Positions 33,836 to 43,090 of a DNA stretch of 64,000 bases are shown one piece after another. Both the position numbers and the translations under genes were made by a program. This stretch comes from Acidobacteriaceae bacterium. GTDB taxonomy: Bacteria; Acidobacteriota; Terriglobia; Terriglobales; Acidobacteriaceae. Within the stretch, counting starts at the first letter, position 1. Every line of letters begins with the position of its first letter. The notes under the pieces were generated by a model. It worked only from the letters and a program-made list of their open reading frames with translations, ran no database searches and had not been told where the DNA came from. The stretch lies in contig PLXE01000080.1 in NCBI GenBank assembly GCA_003151335.1, forward strand, positions 1 to 64,000, written 5' to 3'.

Positions 33836-35941
33836 GTGAAGAATTACGAAGGCGTAAACATCCGCAACGTCGCCCTGATCGGGCATTCCCATTCGGGCAA
33901 AACTTCCCTCGCCTCGGCGATGCTTTTCACTGCCGGCGCCACCCAGCGCTTTGGCCGGGTCGATGAAGGCACCACCGTCACCGATTACGACGAAGAAGAA
34001 GTCTCGCGGGCGATGTCTATCTCCGCCGCCACCGCTTTCGTCGAGTGGGGCAAGACCAAGATCAACCTGATTGACACCCCCGGTTTCAATATGTTCATCC
34101 ACGAAGCCGAGATGGTGATGCCTGCGGTGGAAGCCGCCTTGGTCGTGGTGGACGCGGTCAGCGGCGTCGAAGTAGTGACCGAGCGGATTTGGCATTACTA
34201 CGACCGGGTCGCGTTGCCGCGGGTCATCGTGTGTACCCGCACGGACCGCGAGCGTGCCGACTTCAATCGCGTCATGGAATCACTCACTACGGCCTTCGGT
34301 CGCACGGTTGTGCCGGTGCAATTGCCTATCGGCTCCGAGAAGAGTTTCACCGGCGTGGTGGACCTGGTGAAGATGCAGGCCTACACGTACGAGATGGGCG
34401 GCAACGGCAAGTCAACCGTCGGCCCAATTCCTGCCCACATGGAAGAGCAGGCGAAGGCCGCGCACGAGCGCCTGGTGGAGCTGGTGGCGGAAGGCGACGA
34501 TGCGTTGATGGAGGAGTTCTTCGACAAGGGCACGATCGCCGAAGAGCACATTATCGCCGGGCTGCACAATGCCATTCGCGAGGACAAGATCTTCCCCGTT
34601 CTTTTCGCCTCAGGTCTGGGCAACATCGGCACCGACGAAGTACTCGACTTCATCGTGAATTACATGCCGACAGCGGTCGAGCGTGGCGAAGTAAAAGCCG
34701 CCGCCACCGCCAACAATGGCGAGCCCGCAACCCGCAAGATCAGCGACTCCGAGCCCCTCTCGCTATTCGTATTCAAGACCATCAGCGATCCGTTCTCGGG
34801 ACGCATCTCCTTCTTTAAGGTTTATTCCGGCGTGCTGAAGAACGACGCGAGCCTGCAAAACTTCAATCGCGGCGGCTCCGAAAAGTTCGCCCACCTTTCG
34901 ATCATGCAGGGCAAGACGGCGGTCCCGGTCAACGAACTCCATGCCGGCGACATCGGCGCAGTTGCCAAGTTGAAGGACACCCTGACCGGCGATACCCTGG
35001 GCGACAAGGGCGCTCCAATCCAGTATCCGCAAGTCACCTTCGCCGAACCGGCGATCACGTTCGCTATCGAGCCCAAGACCCGCGCCGACGAAGACAAGCT
35101 GAGCAATGGCATCCACAAGCTGATGGAAGAGGATGCCATGCTGCGCTTCTTCCGCGATGCCCAGACCAAAGAGTTCCTCATCGCGGGCACCGGCCAGCAG
35201 CACATCGAGGTCGTCGTTTCAAAGCTTAAGAACCGTTATCACACCGAAGTGAACCTCAAAGCTCCCAAGGTTCCCTACCGTGAGACCATCCGTGGCAAGG
35301 CCGACGTGCAGGGACGCCACAAAAAACAGAGTGGCGGACACGGCCAGTTTGGCGATTGCAAGATCAAGATGGAGCCCATGCCGCGCGGCGGCAACTTCGA
35401 GTTTGTCAATGAGATCTTCGGCGGCGCGATTCCCAAGAACTATATTCCCGCAGTCGAGAAGGGCATCGTCGAAGCCGCACAACGCGGCTTTCTCGCCGGC
35501 TTCCCGGTGGTTGACTTCAGGGTCATCCTTTACGACGGCTCCTACCACGACGTGGACTCCAACGAATTGTCGTTCAAGACTGCGGGCCGCATCGCCTTCC
35601 GCAAGGCCATGGAGCAGGCCAAGCCCACGCTGCTGGAGCCGATCATGAATGTCGAGATCACCATTCCTGACGAGTTCGCCGGCGGCATCATGGGCGACCT
35701 GAACAGCCGTCGCGGCCGCATCCAGGGCATGGACAACAAGGCTGGCAAGACCGTCGTGAAGGCTGTGGTGCCCATGGCCGAAATGTTGACCTACGGCACC
35801 GACCTGACCTCGATGACGCAGGGCCGCGGCAGCTTCTCGATGGAAATGGACCACTACGACTTCGTCCCCGCGCTGCAGCAGGAGAAGATCATCGCAGCCG
35901 CCAAGGCCGAGCGCGGCGAAGAGGTCGAGGTGGAAGAGTAG
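33836..35941 (+). CDS. fusA2: Elongation factor G-like protein (EF-G2 type)
   Basis: 701 residues from GTG, with AAGGAG seven bases upstream. Translational GTPase of the EF-G family: G1 GHSHSGKTSLA, G3 DTPGFNMF, then domains II (FKTISDPFSGRISFFKVYSG), III (AITFAIEPKTRADEDKL), IV (GRHKKQSGGHGQFGDCKIKM, QRGFLAGFPVVDFRVILYDG) and V (LEPIMNVEITIPDEFAGGIM, LTSMTQGRGSFSMEMDHYDF). The G4 element is CTRTDRERADF, where most EF-Gs have NKMD, and the G1 loop is HSHSGKT rather than HIDAGKT. These changes suggest a paralogue with altered nucleotide use or slower turnover, not the main fusA. It stands alone, not with rpsL/rpsG/tuf. Confidence 0.9.
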   Translation: MKNYEGVNIRNVALIGHSHSGKTSLASAMLFTAGATQRFGRVDEGTTVTDYDEEEVSRAMSISAATAFVEWGKTKINLIDTPGFNMFIHEAEMVMPAVEAALVVVDAVSGVEVVTERIWHYYDRVALPRVIVCTRTDRERADFNRVMESLTTAFGRTVVPVQLPIGSEKSFTGVVDLVKMQAYTYEMGGNGKSTVGPIPAHMEEQAKAAHERLVELVAEGDDALMEEFFDKGTIAEEHIIAGLHNAIREDKIFPVLFASGLGNIGTDEVLDFIVNYMPTAVERGEVKAAATANNGEPATRKISDSEPLSLFVFKTISDPFSGRISFFKVYSGVLKNDASLQNFNRGGSEKFAHLSIMQGKTAVPVNELHAGDIGAVAKLKDTLTGDTLGDKGAPIQYPQVTFAEPAITFAIEPKTRADEDKLSNGIHKLMEEDAMLRFFRDAQTKEFLIAGTGQQHIEVVVSKLKNRYHTEVNLKAPKVPYRETIRGKADVQGRHKKQSGGHGQFGDCKIKMEPMPRGGNFEFVNEIFGGAIPKNYIPAVEKGIVEAAQRGFLAGFPVVDFRVILYDGSYHDVDSNELSFKTAGRIAFRKAMEQAKPTLLEPIMNVEITIPDEFAGGIMGDLNSRRGRIQGMDNKAGKTVVKAVVPMAEMLTYGTDLTSMTQGRGSFSMEMDHYDFVPALQQEKIIAAAKAERGEEVEVEE

Positions 35942-35971
35942 TTGTCAGTTATCAGTCGTCAGTTGCCAGTT

Positions 35972-36020
35972 TGTCATCCCGACTGAGCCCGCCATGGCGA
36001 CCGAGCGGAGAGGACCTGCT
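35972..36020. repeat. TCATCC-type palindromic repeat, copy 1
   Basis: TGTCATCCCGACTGAG, then a GCC..GGCGACC hairpin, then GAGCGGAGAGGACCTGCT. The same string with minor changes lies at 39119-39166. It fills part of the gap between the EF-G and DUF genes. Confidence 0.7.
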
Positions 36021-36174
36021 TTTCGCCCCTTGTTCTCGCGGTTGATGCCTATCTCCGGCACATCACTCTGAAACGCCACTCAAGACTACGGAACTTTCTT
36101 CGACGCTTCCCGTATTTCAAACTGTAAGCGATCTCCAGCACGCGCGGGCAGCGCGACAAGAAATGAGGCAGGCT

Positions 36175-36528
36175 ATGGATGGAGACATCATCGGCTTGGT
36201 GGCAGTAATTATGCTCTTTGGTATTCCCCTCGCGGGGATGTACACGTATTACCGGGTGCGCAAGCTGCGCACCGAAGAACGCCTGGCGGCATTGGCGCGC
36301 GGGCTCAGCGTTCCCATGGAGCCCGAGCTTTCTCAGACCGCTCGTTCTCGCCGGGCAGGCATCCTGCTGGTTAGCGCGTCGATCGGCTACACCGTCGCAT
36401 TTGCGCTGATCGCACGCGCCGAACCCGACGCTTGGGTCGCTGCGGCTTTCGGCGTAATTCCGCTGGCAGTCGGCCTGGGCTTCTTCCTCGATTCAACCCT
36501 CGTACGCCGGGACCTGCGGGCCTCCTGA
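36175..36528 (+). CDS. Small three-helix membrane protein
   Basis: 117 residues from ATG 36175 (GAGGCA upstream; an ATG at 36163 is in frame). Three membrane segments: IIGLVAVIMLFGIPLAGMYTY, AGILLVSASIGYTVAFALIA and WVAAAFGVIPLAVGLGFFL. The polar loop YRVRKLRTEERLAALARG after the first helix recalls DUF6249-type proteins, small membrane proteins of unknown function. Convergent with the frameshifted gene that follows. Confidence 0.65.
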   Translation: MDGDIIGLVAVIMLFGIPLAGMYTYYRVRKLRTEERLAALARGLSVPMEPELSQTARSRRAGILLVSASIGYTVAFALIARAEPDAWVAAAFGVIPLAVGLGFFLDSTLVRRDLRAS

Positions 36529-36537
36529 AGGGAGGCC
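36519..36537. terminator. Short hairpin between convergent genes
   Basis: GGCCTCC and GGAGGCC form a 7-bp stem around the stop of the membrane-protein gene. There is no T-run, so intrinsic termination is doubtful. Confidence 0.25.
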
Positions 36538-36572
36538 ACGCAGGTGGTATGAGCGGCTGCTAACAAAGTCGA

Positions 36573-38041
36573 CTAAAAGTTCCTCGTTGCCATCTTCTGC
36601 CGCAGCCGGTCTTCAATCCCCAGCGAGCAATCGGGATTGACATTCTGGATGTAGATATCATTCTCGCCGTTGCGGTCGTCCTCCCAGGTCAGTGCCGACA
36701 ACCCGGAGGAAGCGATGCCGGCCGCCAGACGCGACTTATCCGATGAAGCCGACGACACTGGGAATTGTGCGCACACTGTACTACCGGTTCCGTCCAGCTT
36801 GATTGCCTGGATGGTTCCCGACCCGAATCCCGGCTGATCGAACCAGAAGACCAGCGCGCCCGGGCCGATCTGTACGTTCTCCACGAAGATCTGCGAATCT
36901 GACCCCAGAGGCACAATCGTCAATCCACTGTCGCTCCACTGGCGGGCTCCCGCCGAATTGAACTTTTGCCCGGAGACCCCATTGGTGAACTGGTTGGAAT
37001 CCTCTTCCGTCCAGAACAGGAACGTCTCCTGCGTCGCTGGATTGTACGATACGGACGGCGAGACCCTCACGTTGAATGCGTTGGTCGATCCCACCGAACC
37101 GTTGTGCCCGAAGGCCTCAGTTCCATTCGACAGAATGTGCTGCGCATAGACCTGCAGACTCGGACTGTTGCTGTACCACGAAAACACCGCGCCCCCGGCG
37201 CCGTGGGAACGAAGTAAGGGAACTCGCCAAATTGCAGGGAGCCGCCATCGAATACCTTCACGTGTCCCGAGCCCCACAGCAGGTGGCCGCTGGAAGAAAC
37301 CTTATTGGCGTAGAGGTAGGCATTGCTGCCGAAACCGTGATTGCGCACCCAGGAGACGATGACCGATCCGTTGTCCGAAGCGTGCAAATCCGCCAGCGAG
37401 TAGTTGTAGCCAGACTCGCTGATGGTGATGCCATAATCGAACGCGGTCGCTCCTATCCACAACGGATTACCGTTGGCGTCGAGCTTCTGCAATACCACGC
37501 TGCTGTCCTTGGTCCAGGCCACCACGATTCCGCCATCGCTGGTGGCAGCGATTTTCGGCGCAGCGTGAAAGCCTGGGTCCCAGGTCAGCGCCACACCGGA
37601 CGGTCCCCACAGCGGCTGCCCGGAGGCGCTCATCTTGGTGGCCGTCACCTGCGGATTGTTGGGGTCTTTGCGATCGTCAAGGAATGCCAGCAGGGCGTTT
37701 CCATTTCCGTCGATGTCGAGGCCGTAGTCTTCGGTGGAGCTCAAGGTCAATTTGGCGACCTGGACACCGTCGTGCGGAAATTGCTCCACCCCATTCGCAC
37801 TGAGCATCTGGTAGTAAACGTCGTAACCGTTCGGCGGCGGATCGTTTGGATTGTTATTGAACCAGCTCACATACCAACTGTTATTTGGCAGTGGAAGTAG
37901 TTTCGGCTGCACTTGGTCGGCGCCAGAGATATTCGACAGGTCAAGATTCTGGGAAGGATCGGAAGACCACTGGGCCCACGCGCCCGTAGCCAGTGTGAGT
38001 CCAAACGCAAACACGGCAAAAATACGGATAAAGCATTTCAT
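36573..38041 (-). pseudogene. Secreted beta-repeat protein broken by a frameshift
   Basis: The first part (38041 to about 37196) has a signal peptide (MKCFIRIFAVFAFGLTLATG, cut near AWAQ) and repeated blocks of the kind WSSDPSQNLDLS, DGVQVAKLTLS, LLAFLDDRKDPNN and SGQPLWGPSGVALTW. From about 37200 the coherent sequence moves one frame: GGAVFSWYSNSPSLQVYAQH, FLFWTEEDSNQF, ALVFWFDQPGFG, SALTWEDDRNGENDIYIQNV. Adding one base to the five-C run at 37192-37196 joins them (PTAPG-GAVFSW) and gives about 489 residues. The repeats resemble exported beta-propeller proteins. This is real decay, phase variation at the homopolymer, or a sequencing error; the sequence alone cannot tell. Confidence 0.7.
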
Positions 38042-38230
38042 TGACGCTCCTCTGCCCTCGAAGGGGCATCTTGCATTTTACCTAAGGACTTCGCTCGAAG
38101 TCGCGAATTGATCGGAGCGTCGCAACAGGTCCGGGACAGCAACTGCCCCCCGACCAAGTCCCCTGACTACTCTTCTCCGTTTGGCCTCATCCGCCCGCTG
38201 CGCAAATATCGATTGTGCCAGCCCAGGGAT

Positions 38231-38353
38231 TCACTCAACAGGTGCGGAGTGTGGCGTCCATACGAGGGCGGCAGCTTCTTCGGCGCTCATGATGCGACTG
38301 GCCAGTGTGGGGTTCAGGATTCGGGAAGTCGTAGAAACAGGGACGGTAGACAT
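38231..38353 (-). pseudogene. N-terminal remnant of a succinate/acetyl-CoA transferase (acetyl-CoA hydrolase family)
   Basis: The minus strand reads MSTVPVSTTSRILNPTLASR then IMSAEEAAALVWTPHSAPVE and stop. RILNP.L..RIMSAEEAAALV is the characteristic start of cat1/SCACT-family CoA-transferases (R..NP.L...V.S.EEAA.LI.DG), where DGMTVGMSGFT should follow. The match ends abruptly, so only about 31 family-like residues remain. The rest of the gap 38042-38483 shows no gene. Confidence 0.45.
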
Positions 38354-38483
38354 AGCATGAGTGCCTCTTATGTATTAGGAAGTCGGGGAGAGCCCAACCC
38401 TTAACGATAGAAGTGTGGTGAGCGGGGGGTCTGTGAGGTGGGTCACGGGGGCCGCGCTTGACAGCCGGAAATCTATCGCCGAC

Positions 38484-39089
38484 TTAAGCGGGTTCCAGGT
38501 TGAGCGCTCGCCGGAACGAGCCGCGCTCATTCTTGATCTTCTCTTGCAGCAGCATGATGGCGTAAATCAACTGCTCCGGACGCGGAGGACAGCCGGGCAC
38601 GTAAACATCGACGGGAATCCACTGATTCACGCCCTGCACCAGAGCGTAATTGTTGAAAACGCCTCCCGAGGTCGCGCACGCTCCCATCGAGATGACCCAT
38701 TTGGGTTCCGGCATCTGCATATAGAGTTCGCGGATCACCGGCGCCATCTTCTGCGAGACCCGGCCGGCAATGATCATCAGGTCCGACTGCCGCGGCGAGG
38801 GGCGAAAAACCTCGGCGCCAAAGCGGGCGATATCGAAACGCGAGGCGCCCATCGACATCATCTCGATGGCGCAGCAGGCCAGGCCAAAGGTCATCGGCCA
38901 AATCGAATTCTTCCGCACCCAGTTTACGACCGCATCCATCGAGGCCATGAGGACGCCTTCGTGCTGCTGCTGACCAAACGTGGCCCGCAGAATCTGGCCG
39001 CGGCTCTGGTCCGATCCAACAAGGTTGTCGAAGCGCTCTTTGCCAGGCTCAGGATTATCGAAGTGTTGGGGGCGGTACTCGGTCGTCAT
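38484..39089 (-). CDS. nuoB: NADH-quinone oxidoreductase subunit B
   Basis: 201 residues. The N2 cluster ligands are all present: [11 protein letters not shown] (tandem Cys), [10 protein letters not shown] and [15 protein letters not shown]. Also [18 protein letters not shown] and [14 protein letters not shown]. The first 40 residues are a longer leader than in E. coli NuoB. Part of the peripheral arm of complex I. It is alone here: no nuoA, nuoC or nuoD next to it, so either the nuo genes are scattered in this genome or this is an extra copy. Confidence 0.9.
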   Translation of the reverse strand: MTTEYRPQHFDNPEPGKERFDNLVGSDQSRGQILRATFGQQQHEGVLMASMDAVVNWVRKNSIWPMTFGLACCAIEMMSMGASRFDIARFGAEVFRPSPRQSDLMIIAGRVSQKMAPVIRELYMQMPEPKWVISMGACATSGGVFNNYALVQGVNQWIPVDVYVPGCPPRPEQLIYAIMLLQEKIKNERGSFRRALNLEPA

Positions 39090-39118
39090 TTCGGTTAATT
39101 ATACCTGTCTCTTTCGGT

Positions 39119-39166
39119 TGTCATCCCGACTGAGGTCGCCGCGGCGACCGAGCGGAGGGACCTGCT
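39119..39166. repeat. TCATCC-type palindromic repeat, copy 2
   Basis: TGTCATCCCGACTGAG followed by GGTCGCCGCGGCGACC (a perfect 16-bp palindrome) and GAGCGGAGGGACCTGCT. Near-identical to 35972-36020. It sits between nuoB and the alcohol dehydrogenase. Confidence 0.7.
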
Positions 39167-39199
39167 GTTTCTTTCATTGCAATCATCTTTCAGCACCAG

Positions 39200-40222
39200 C
39201 TACGGCGTGAGCACCACCTTGCCGAACTGTTCGCTCCTGGCCAGGTACCCATGCGCTGCGCGAGTTTCACTTAACGGGAAGGTGCGGTCCACGACTGGCT
39301 TCAGCTTGCCCGCGAAAACATGCTTGAGGACCTCCTCCAACTCACCCATTGCGCCCATGTACGTTCCCAGCAGCGAGAGCTGCCGCGAGAACAGGAAACG
39401 AAGATCAAGGTCGCCCTGAAAGCCCGTTGTGGCGCCGCAGGTCACCAGCGTTCCCCCGTTTTTCAGCGATTTCACGCTCTCCTTCCATGTCGCCTGGCCA
39501 ACGTGCTCGAAGACGATGTCCACACCGCGGCGATTGGTGATGCGCTTCACCTCGTCGGCGATTTTCTGCTTGTAATGATCGATGGTGTGGTCGGCGCCGA
39601 GTTCGCGGGCTTTCGCCAGTTTCTGCTCATCGCCGGCGGTGGTGATCACTTCGGCCGAAAGCATCTTGCAAATCTGGATTGCGGCCGAGCCCACTCCCGA
39701 ACCCGCGCCCAAAACCAGCACCGTTTGTCCTGCCCGCAATTGAGCGCGTCCGACCAGCATGTGCCACGCGGTAAGGAAGACCAGTGGCACACTCGCCGCC
39801 TCCACGAACCCCAGCGAATCGGGGATCGGGATGACATTCACGCGCGGCACGGCAATCAGTTCGCAATTCCCTCCGTCCACACCGGCACCCAACACGTTGA
39901 ACTGCGGGCAGAAATTGTGCCGTCCGTTGTTGCACTGCTCGCAATGGTTGCAGAAGACCATGGGCGCCAGCAGTACCCGCGTGCCCGGCTTAACGTCGGT
40001 GATGTACTCGCCGCACTCGACAACCTCGCCCGCGATGTCGCTGCCCAGGATGTGCGGAAACTTCACGCCCGGCAGGCCCATGCGGACCCAGATGTCGAGA
40101 TGGTTCAGCGCACAGGCGCGGACCCGGACCAGCACCTGGTCCTCGCGCAACTCCGGGTCAGGAATCTCCTCGTACTTGAGCACTTCCGGATCGCCGAACT
40201 CATGAATGCGAACTGCTTTCAT
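39200..40222 (-). CDS. Zinc-type alcohol dehydrogenase / quinone-reductase-like (MDR family)
   Basis: 340 residues. MDR features: MKAVRIHEFGDPEVLKYEEI, LNHLDIWVRMGLPG, ILGSDIAGEV (catalytic-domain core), the structural-zinc cysteine lobe FCNHCEQCNNGRHNFCPQF and the Rossmann motif VLVLGAGSGVGSAAIQICK. Reduces or oxidises aldehydes, ketones or enoyl groups with NAD(P)H. AGAGAGGAACGATA precedes the ATG. Single gene. Confidence 0.87.
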   Translation of the reverse strand: MKAVRIHEFGDPEVLKYEEIPDPELREDQVLVRVRACALNHLDIWVRMGLPGVKFPHILGSDIAGEVVECGEYITDVKPGTRVLLAPMVFCNHCEQCNNGRHNFCPQFNVLGAGVDGGNCELIAVPRVNVIPIPDSLGFVEAASVPLVFLTAWHMLVGRAQLRAGQTVLVLGAGSGVGSAAIQICKMLSAEVITTAGDEQKLAKARELGADHTIDHYKQKIADEVKRITNRRGVDIVFEHVGQATWKESVKSLKNGGTLVTCGATTGFQGDLDLRFLFSRQLSLLGTYMGAMGELEEVLKHVFAGKLKPVVDRTFPLSETRAAHGYLARSEQFGKVVLTP

Positions 40223-40301
40223 TATCGTTCCTCTCTTCTATCAAGCAGTGCGAGTGGAACTCACCTTCCATATTCTCGTTTACAAGACATCGGGTTTGTA
40301 A

Positions 40302-40435
40302 CAGGGCACGACTTTAGTCGTGCCGATCCAGCGCCGCAAAAGTCTGGGCTTTAGGCCCTGCAAAACCGGACCTGCCAGGGGCTGAAGCCCAGGTCGTTAT
40401 GAGCCCGCTTGCGGCACGGCTGAAGCCGTGCCCTG
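40302..40435. repeat. Palindromic repeat element with inverted ends (CAGGGCACGRCT type)
   Basis: GGGCACGACTTTAGTCGTGCC at 40304-40324 is inverted to GGCACGGCTGAAGCCGTGCC at 40413-40432, and each arm is itself a palindrome. Inside are two more small palindromes (GGGCTTTAGGCCC, GGGGCTGAAGCCC). The remaining parts of the 593-base gap 40223-40815 contain no gene I can support. Confidence 0.7.
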
Positions 40436-40815
40436 ATACAAAGCGATTGTGCAACAGGTCGCAGTTCCGAAATAGTCACCTTTTATGGTGCGTCAGGAAC
40501 GTTCTCCAAGTGTAGAGTTGCCATATCGCTTGCAAAGCAAGTCTAGCATCCGGTTGTGCCCAGCTTCTGCCGATGCTGTCTCCAGACGGAGACCCTTCCC
40601 CGGCAATCGTCAGTTTCCGGTTTGGCCGTGACTCGACCGCGACAGGAGGATTGCGGTCTCTTCCTCAACGCTACGAAGAAAGGTAAGCAGATAAAAGACA
40701 CGGGAAATCCTGGCCTTGAGGCGTGCTCACGCTTGTGCAGTCCGTTTCGTCATTACGGGTGTGCTCACAATCGTTTCTCCTTATGCGAGGAACTGGAATC
40801 AAGGGTGCATGCGCC

Positions 40816-41745
40816 TCAGATCGGTCCTCGAGAGCGGCGCAGCCGGACCGCTGCGGCGAGGAAGGCCGCGGCGATTGCTAAGCCGATCCACAGACCCGGG
40901 CGGAGAAGGAACTGGTCCGGCGCAATCGGTGTCAGCGAAGCCATCGACATCGGGTCCCCGGTGGGCGCGGTTCCCTCCGGGCCGCCCATGAAGCGGTACT
41001 GGAGCAGCGCGCCGAAATACGAGGTGTTGAAGGCGATCTTCTCGACCAGTCCGATGGCGAGCAGGGGCAAGGTGGCCCACAGGAATGGCGCGCGCCGCGA
41101 CCAAGCCGAGACCAGCAGCAGCCAGCCCCAAAACGGCGCCCACCATAGCCCGTGGAGCGCCACCAGGTGGTAGAGGAGCATCAGCCACATCTGGAATAGC
41201 GCCAGATGGCCCCACAGGGTCGCGATGCTGAAACCGCTTCCCAGCAGCCTGGCGCTGCCGATCAGCAGCATGATGGCTTGCGTGACCACGGTGATGGCGA
41301 AGGTGAGCAGCGGGATAATCACCAGCGGTATGCTCGCCTTCGCGAGCACAGACGTGAGATCGGAAACCGGCAGAGACTTCCAGAACAGGACGCTGCGATC
41401 GCGACGTTCGCCGTAAAGCGCGTCCAGGCAGTAGAACACTCCCACGACGGAGGTGGTGAACATGAGCAGCAGGGCAGCAAACGTGTACGGCTGCTCGATG
41501 AGTTGGTGCTGCCGCATCGGGTCGAGCGCGGCGGCCTGCATCTTGGCCGGCAGGCGAACTGTGCTGATCAGGAATCCCAGCAGAATCAGCACCGCGACGG
41601 CCAGCGGCGCCAGATAGATGGAACGGTTCTCCCACAGTTCGCGTCGCAGCGACCAGTACATGCGCCGAGTCGCCGAAATGGGCGTGGCCGCGCTGACCTG
41701 CGATCCGAGGGAAGACTCGGGGATGGCGTTGGCTTGAATATTCAT
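40816..41745 (-). CDS. ABC transporter permease
   Basis: 309 residues starting at ATG 41745, overlapping the ATPase stop (ATGA). Six membrane segments: YLAPLAVAVLILLGFLIST, FAALLLMFTTSVVGVFY, SIPLVIIPLLTFAITVVTQA, the LFQMWLMLLYHLVALHGLWW region, APFLWATLPLLAIGLVEKI and WIGLAIAAAFLAAAVRL. A cytoplasmic loop (CLDALYGERRDRSVLFWKSL) is typical of the ABC-2 type permeases paired with GntR/YtrA regulators. Works with the ATPase encoded directly upstream; cargo unknown. Confidence 0.8.
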   Translation of the reverse strand: MNIQANAIPESSLGSQVSAATPISATRRMYWSLRRELWENRSIYLAPLAVAVLILLGFLISTVRLPAKMQAAALDPMRQHQLIEQPYTFAALLLMFTTSVVGVFYCLDALYGERRDRSVLFWKSLPVSDLTSVLAKASIPLVIIPLLTFAITVVTQAIMLLIGSARLLGSGFSIATLWGHLALFQMWLMLLYHLVALHGLWWAPFWGWLLLVSAWSRRAPFLWATLPLLAIGLVEKIAFNTSYFGALLQYRFMGGPEGTAPTGDPMSMASLTPIAPDQFLLRPGLWIGLAIAAAFLAAAVRLRRSRGPI

Positions 41746-42617
41746 TGCGCCGCTCCTTGTGCCTGGCTGGCCTGGTTGCCCATCACGGCAACGAACAAGT
41801 CGGCGATGCTGGGTGTCCGCACCTCGCCAAATCCAGCCAGTTGCTGGCGATCGACAGCATCGAACAGCAGGATGCTGCGGCCGAACACCTGGCGCTCGAG
41901 CATCGGCTTGAGCGCCCGTGCTGCCGCGACCTGCTCGGGATGCACCGTCACTTCCATGTAGCGCGACTCGACCTCTTCCATGCTGCAATTGAGCACGATC
42001 CGACCGCGGTCGATGAACATGAGATCGGTGAGGACGTGCTGGACCTCTTCCACCTGGTGGGTGGTCACGACGATGGTGCGGCTGCGATCGAAGTAGTCGT
42101 TCAGCAGGGAATCGTAAAACTGCTTGCGATACAGGATATCCAAACCCAGCGTCGGCTCGTCCAGCACCAGCAATCTGGCGTCGATGGCCATTACCAGAGC
42201 GAGGTGCAGCTGGGTCACCATGCCCTTCGACAGTTCCCTGACCCTGCTGGCGCGCCGGATGGTGGTCTTCGCAAGAAAAGCTTCCGCCTTGACGCGATCG
42301 AATCGCGGATGCACGCCGGCGACATAATCAAGAACCTGCGAGACCCTGATCCAGCGTGGCAGCACGGCGACATCGGCAATGAAACAGACATCGCGCATGA
42401 GCTGGTCGCGCTCAGTCCAGGGGTCACGTCCGAGCACCTTCAGCTCTCCCTGGTACGGGGTGAGGCCGAGGATGGCGTCGAGCGCGGTCGTCTTGCCTGC
42501 GCCGTTGGGACCGATGAGCCCGAGGATGCGGCCCTCTTCAACCCGTAGATCGACACCGTCCAGCGCGATCGTCGTGCCGTAAGCCTTGCGGAGGCCGCGA
42601 GCTTCTATGCATGTCAT
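41742..42617 (-). CDS. ABC transporter ATP-binding protein
   Basis: 291 residues. Walker A is intact (LIGPNGAGKTTALDAILG), Walker B is LLVLDEPTLGLD and the H-loop is VVTTHQVEEV. The signature is a variant (RELSKGMVTQLHLALVM in place of LSGGQ). Co-operonic with the permease (4-base overlap) and the GntR regulator (4-base gap). The YtrB-like layout fits a drug, peptide or lantibiotic-type exporter; the actual cargo is unknown. Confidence 0.88.
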   Translation of the reverse strand: MTCIEARGLRKAYGTTIALDGVDLRVEEGRILGLIGPNGAGKTTALDAILGLTPYQGELKVLGRDPWTERDQLMRDVCFIADVAVLPRWIRVSQVLDYVAGVHPRFDRVKAEAFLAKTTIRRASRVRELSKGMVTQLHLALVMAIDARLLVLDEPTLGLDILYRKQFYDSLLNDYFDRSRTIVVTTHQVEEVQHVLTDLMFIDRGRIVLNCSMEEVESRYMEVTVHPEQVAAARALKPMLERQVFGRSILLFDAVDRQQLAGFGEVRTPSIADLFVAVMGNQASQAQGAAQ

Positions 42618-42621
42618 GGCT

Positions 42622-43041
42622 TCAGCCCTTCTCCTTGGAAGGATTCGGCTCGGTGGATTTCGACGGTGTGGCGTCAGCAGACGACCGGCTGGTCGCCCCC
42701 TTCAGAAGCTCTTCCGCCGTCAGGCCAAGCCGCTGAATGGTTGCGTGGATGCGTGGCCACTCTTCGCCGAGAAACTTCTGCCGTTCGCCTTGCAGCAACA
42801 TGCTGCGTGCGCCGGCATTGATGAACATGCCGAGGCCTCGTCTGGTTTCGACCAACCCCTCGTCCACCAGTTCTTGATAGCCCTTCAGGACCGTGAGCGG
42901 GTTGACCCGGTATTCAGCCGCGACATTGCGCACCGAGGGCAGCGAATCGCCTTCCTTGAGCACGCCGTCGAGTATCATCGCCACCACGCGGTCGCGCAGC
43001 TGGCGGTAGATCGGCTGACTGTCGTTCCACTCACGGTCCAT
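42622..43041 (-). CDS. GntR-family regulator (YtrA type)
   Basis: 139 residues from ATG 43041; the frame is open to 43113, overlapping the preceding gene. The winged helix-turn-helix occupies residues 10-75: QPIYRQLRDRVVAMILDGVL, LPSVRNVAAEYRVNPLTVLK, ELVDEGLVETRRGLGMFI. A short helical C-terminus without a ligand-binding domain places it in the YtrA group. These regulators usually repress the ABC genes beside them. The likely operator is TATAGTTAACTATA at 43787-43800, upstream of the first gene of the operon. Confidence 0.85.
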   Translation of the reverse strand: MDREWNDSQPIYRQLRDRVVAMILDGVLKEGDSLPSVRNVAAEYRVNPLTVLKGYQELVDEGLVETRRGLGMFINAGARSMLLQGERQKFLGEEWPRIHATIQRLGLTAEELLKGATSRSSADATPSKSTEPNPSKEKG

Positions 43042-43090
43042 CAGGTTATCCAGAAAACTCTCACCAGACCTTAACAGAGATATTGCTTCC

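Noticed and set aside
37076..37900. 274-residue plus-strand frame over the frameshifted secreted gene
   Set aside because: The minus strand has the signal peptide and repeats; this frame has neither.
38432..38447. TGTGA-N6-TCACG, a fourth CRP-type match
   Set aside because: It lies just past the 3' end of nuoB and is not upstream of any start I can support; one half-site is imperfect.
40556..41173. 205-residue plus-strand frame before and over the ABC permease
   Set aside because: Overlaps the permease on the other strand; low complexity and no ribosome site or domain.
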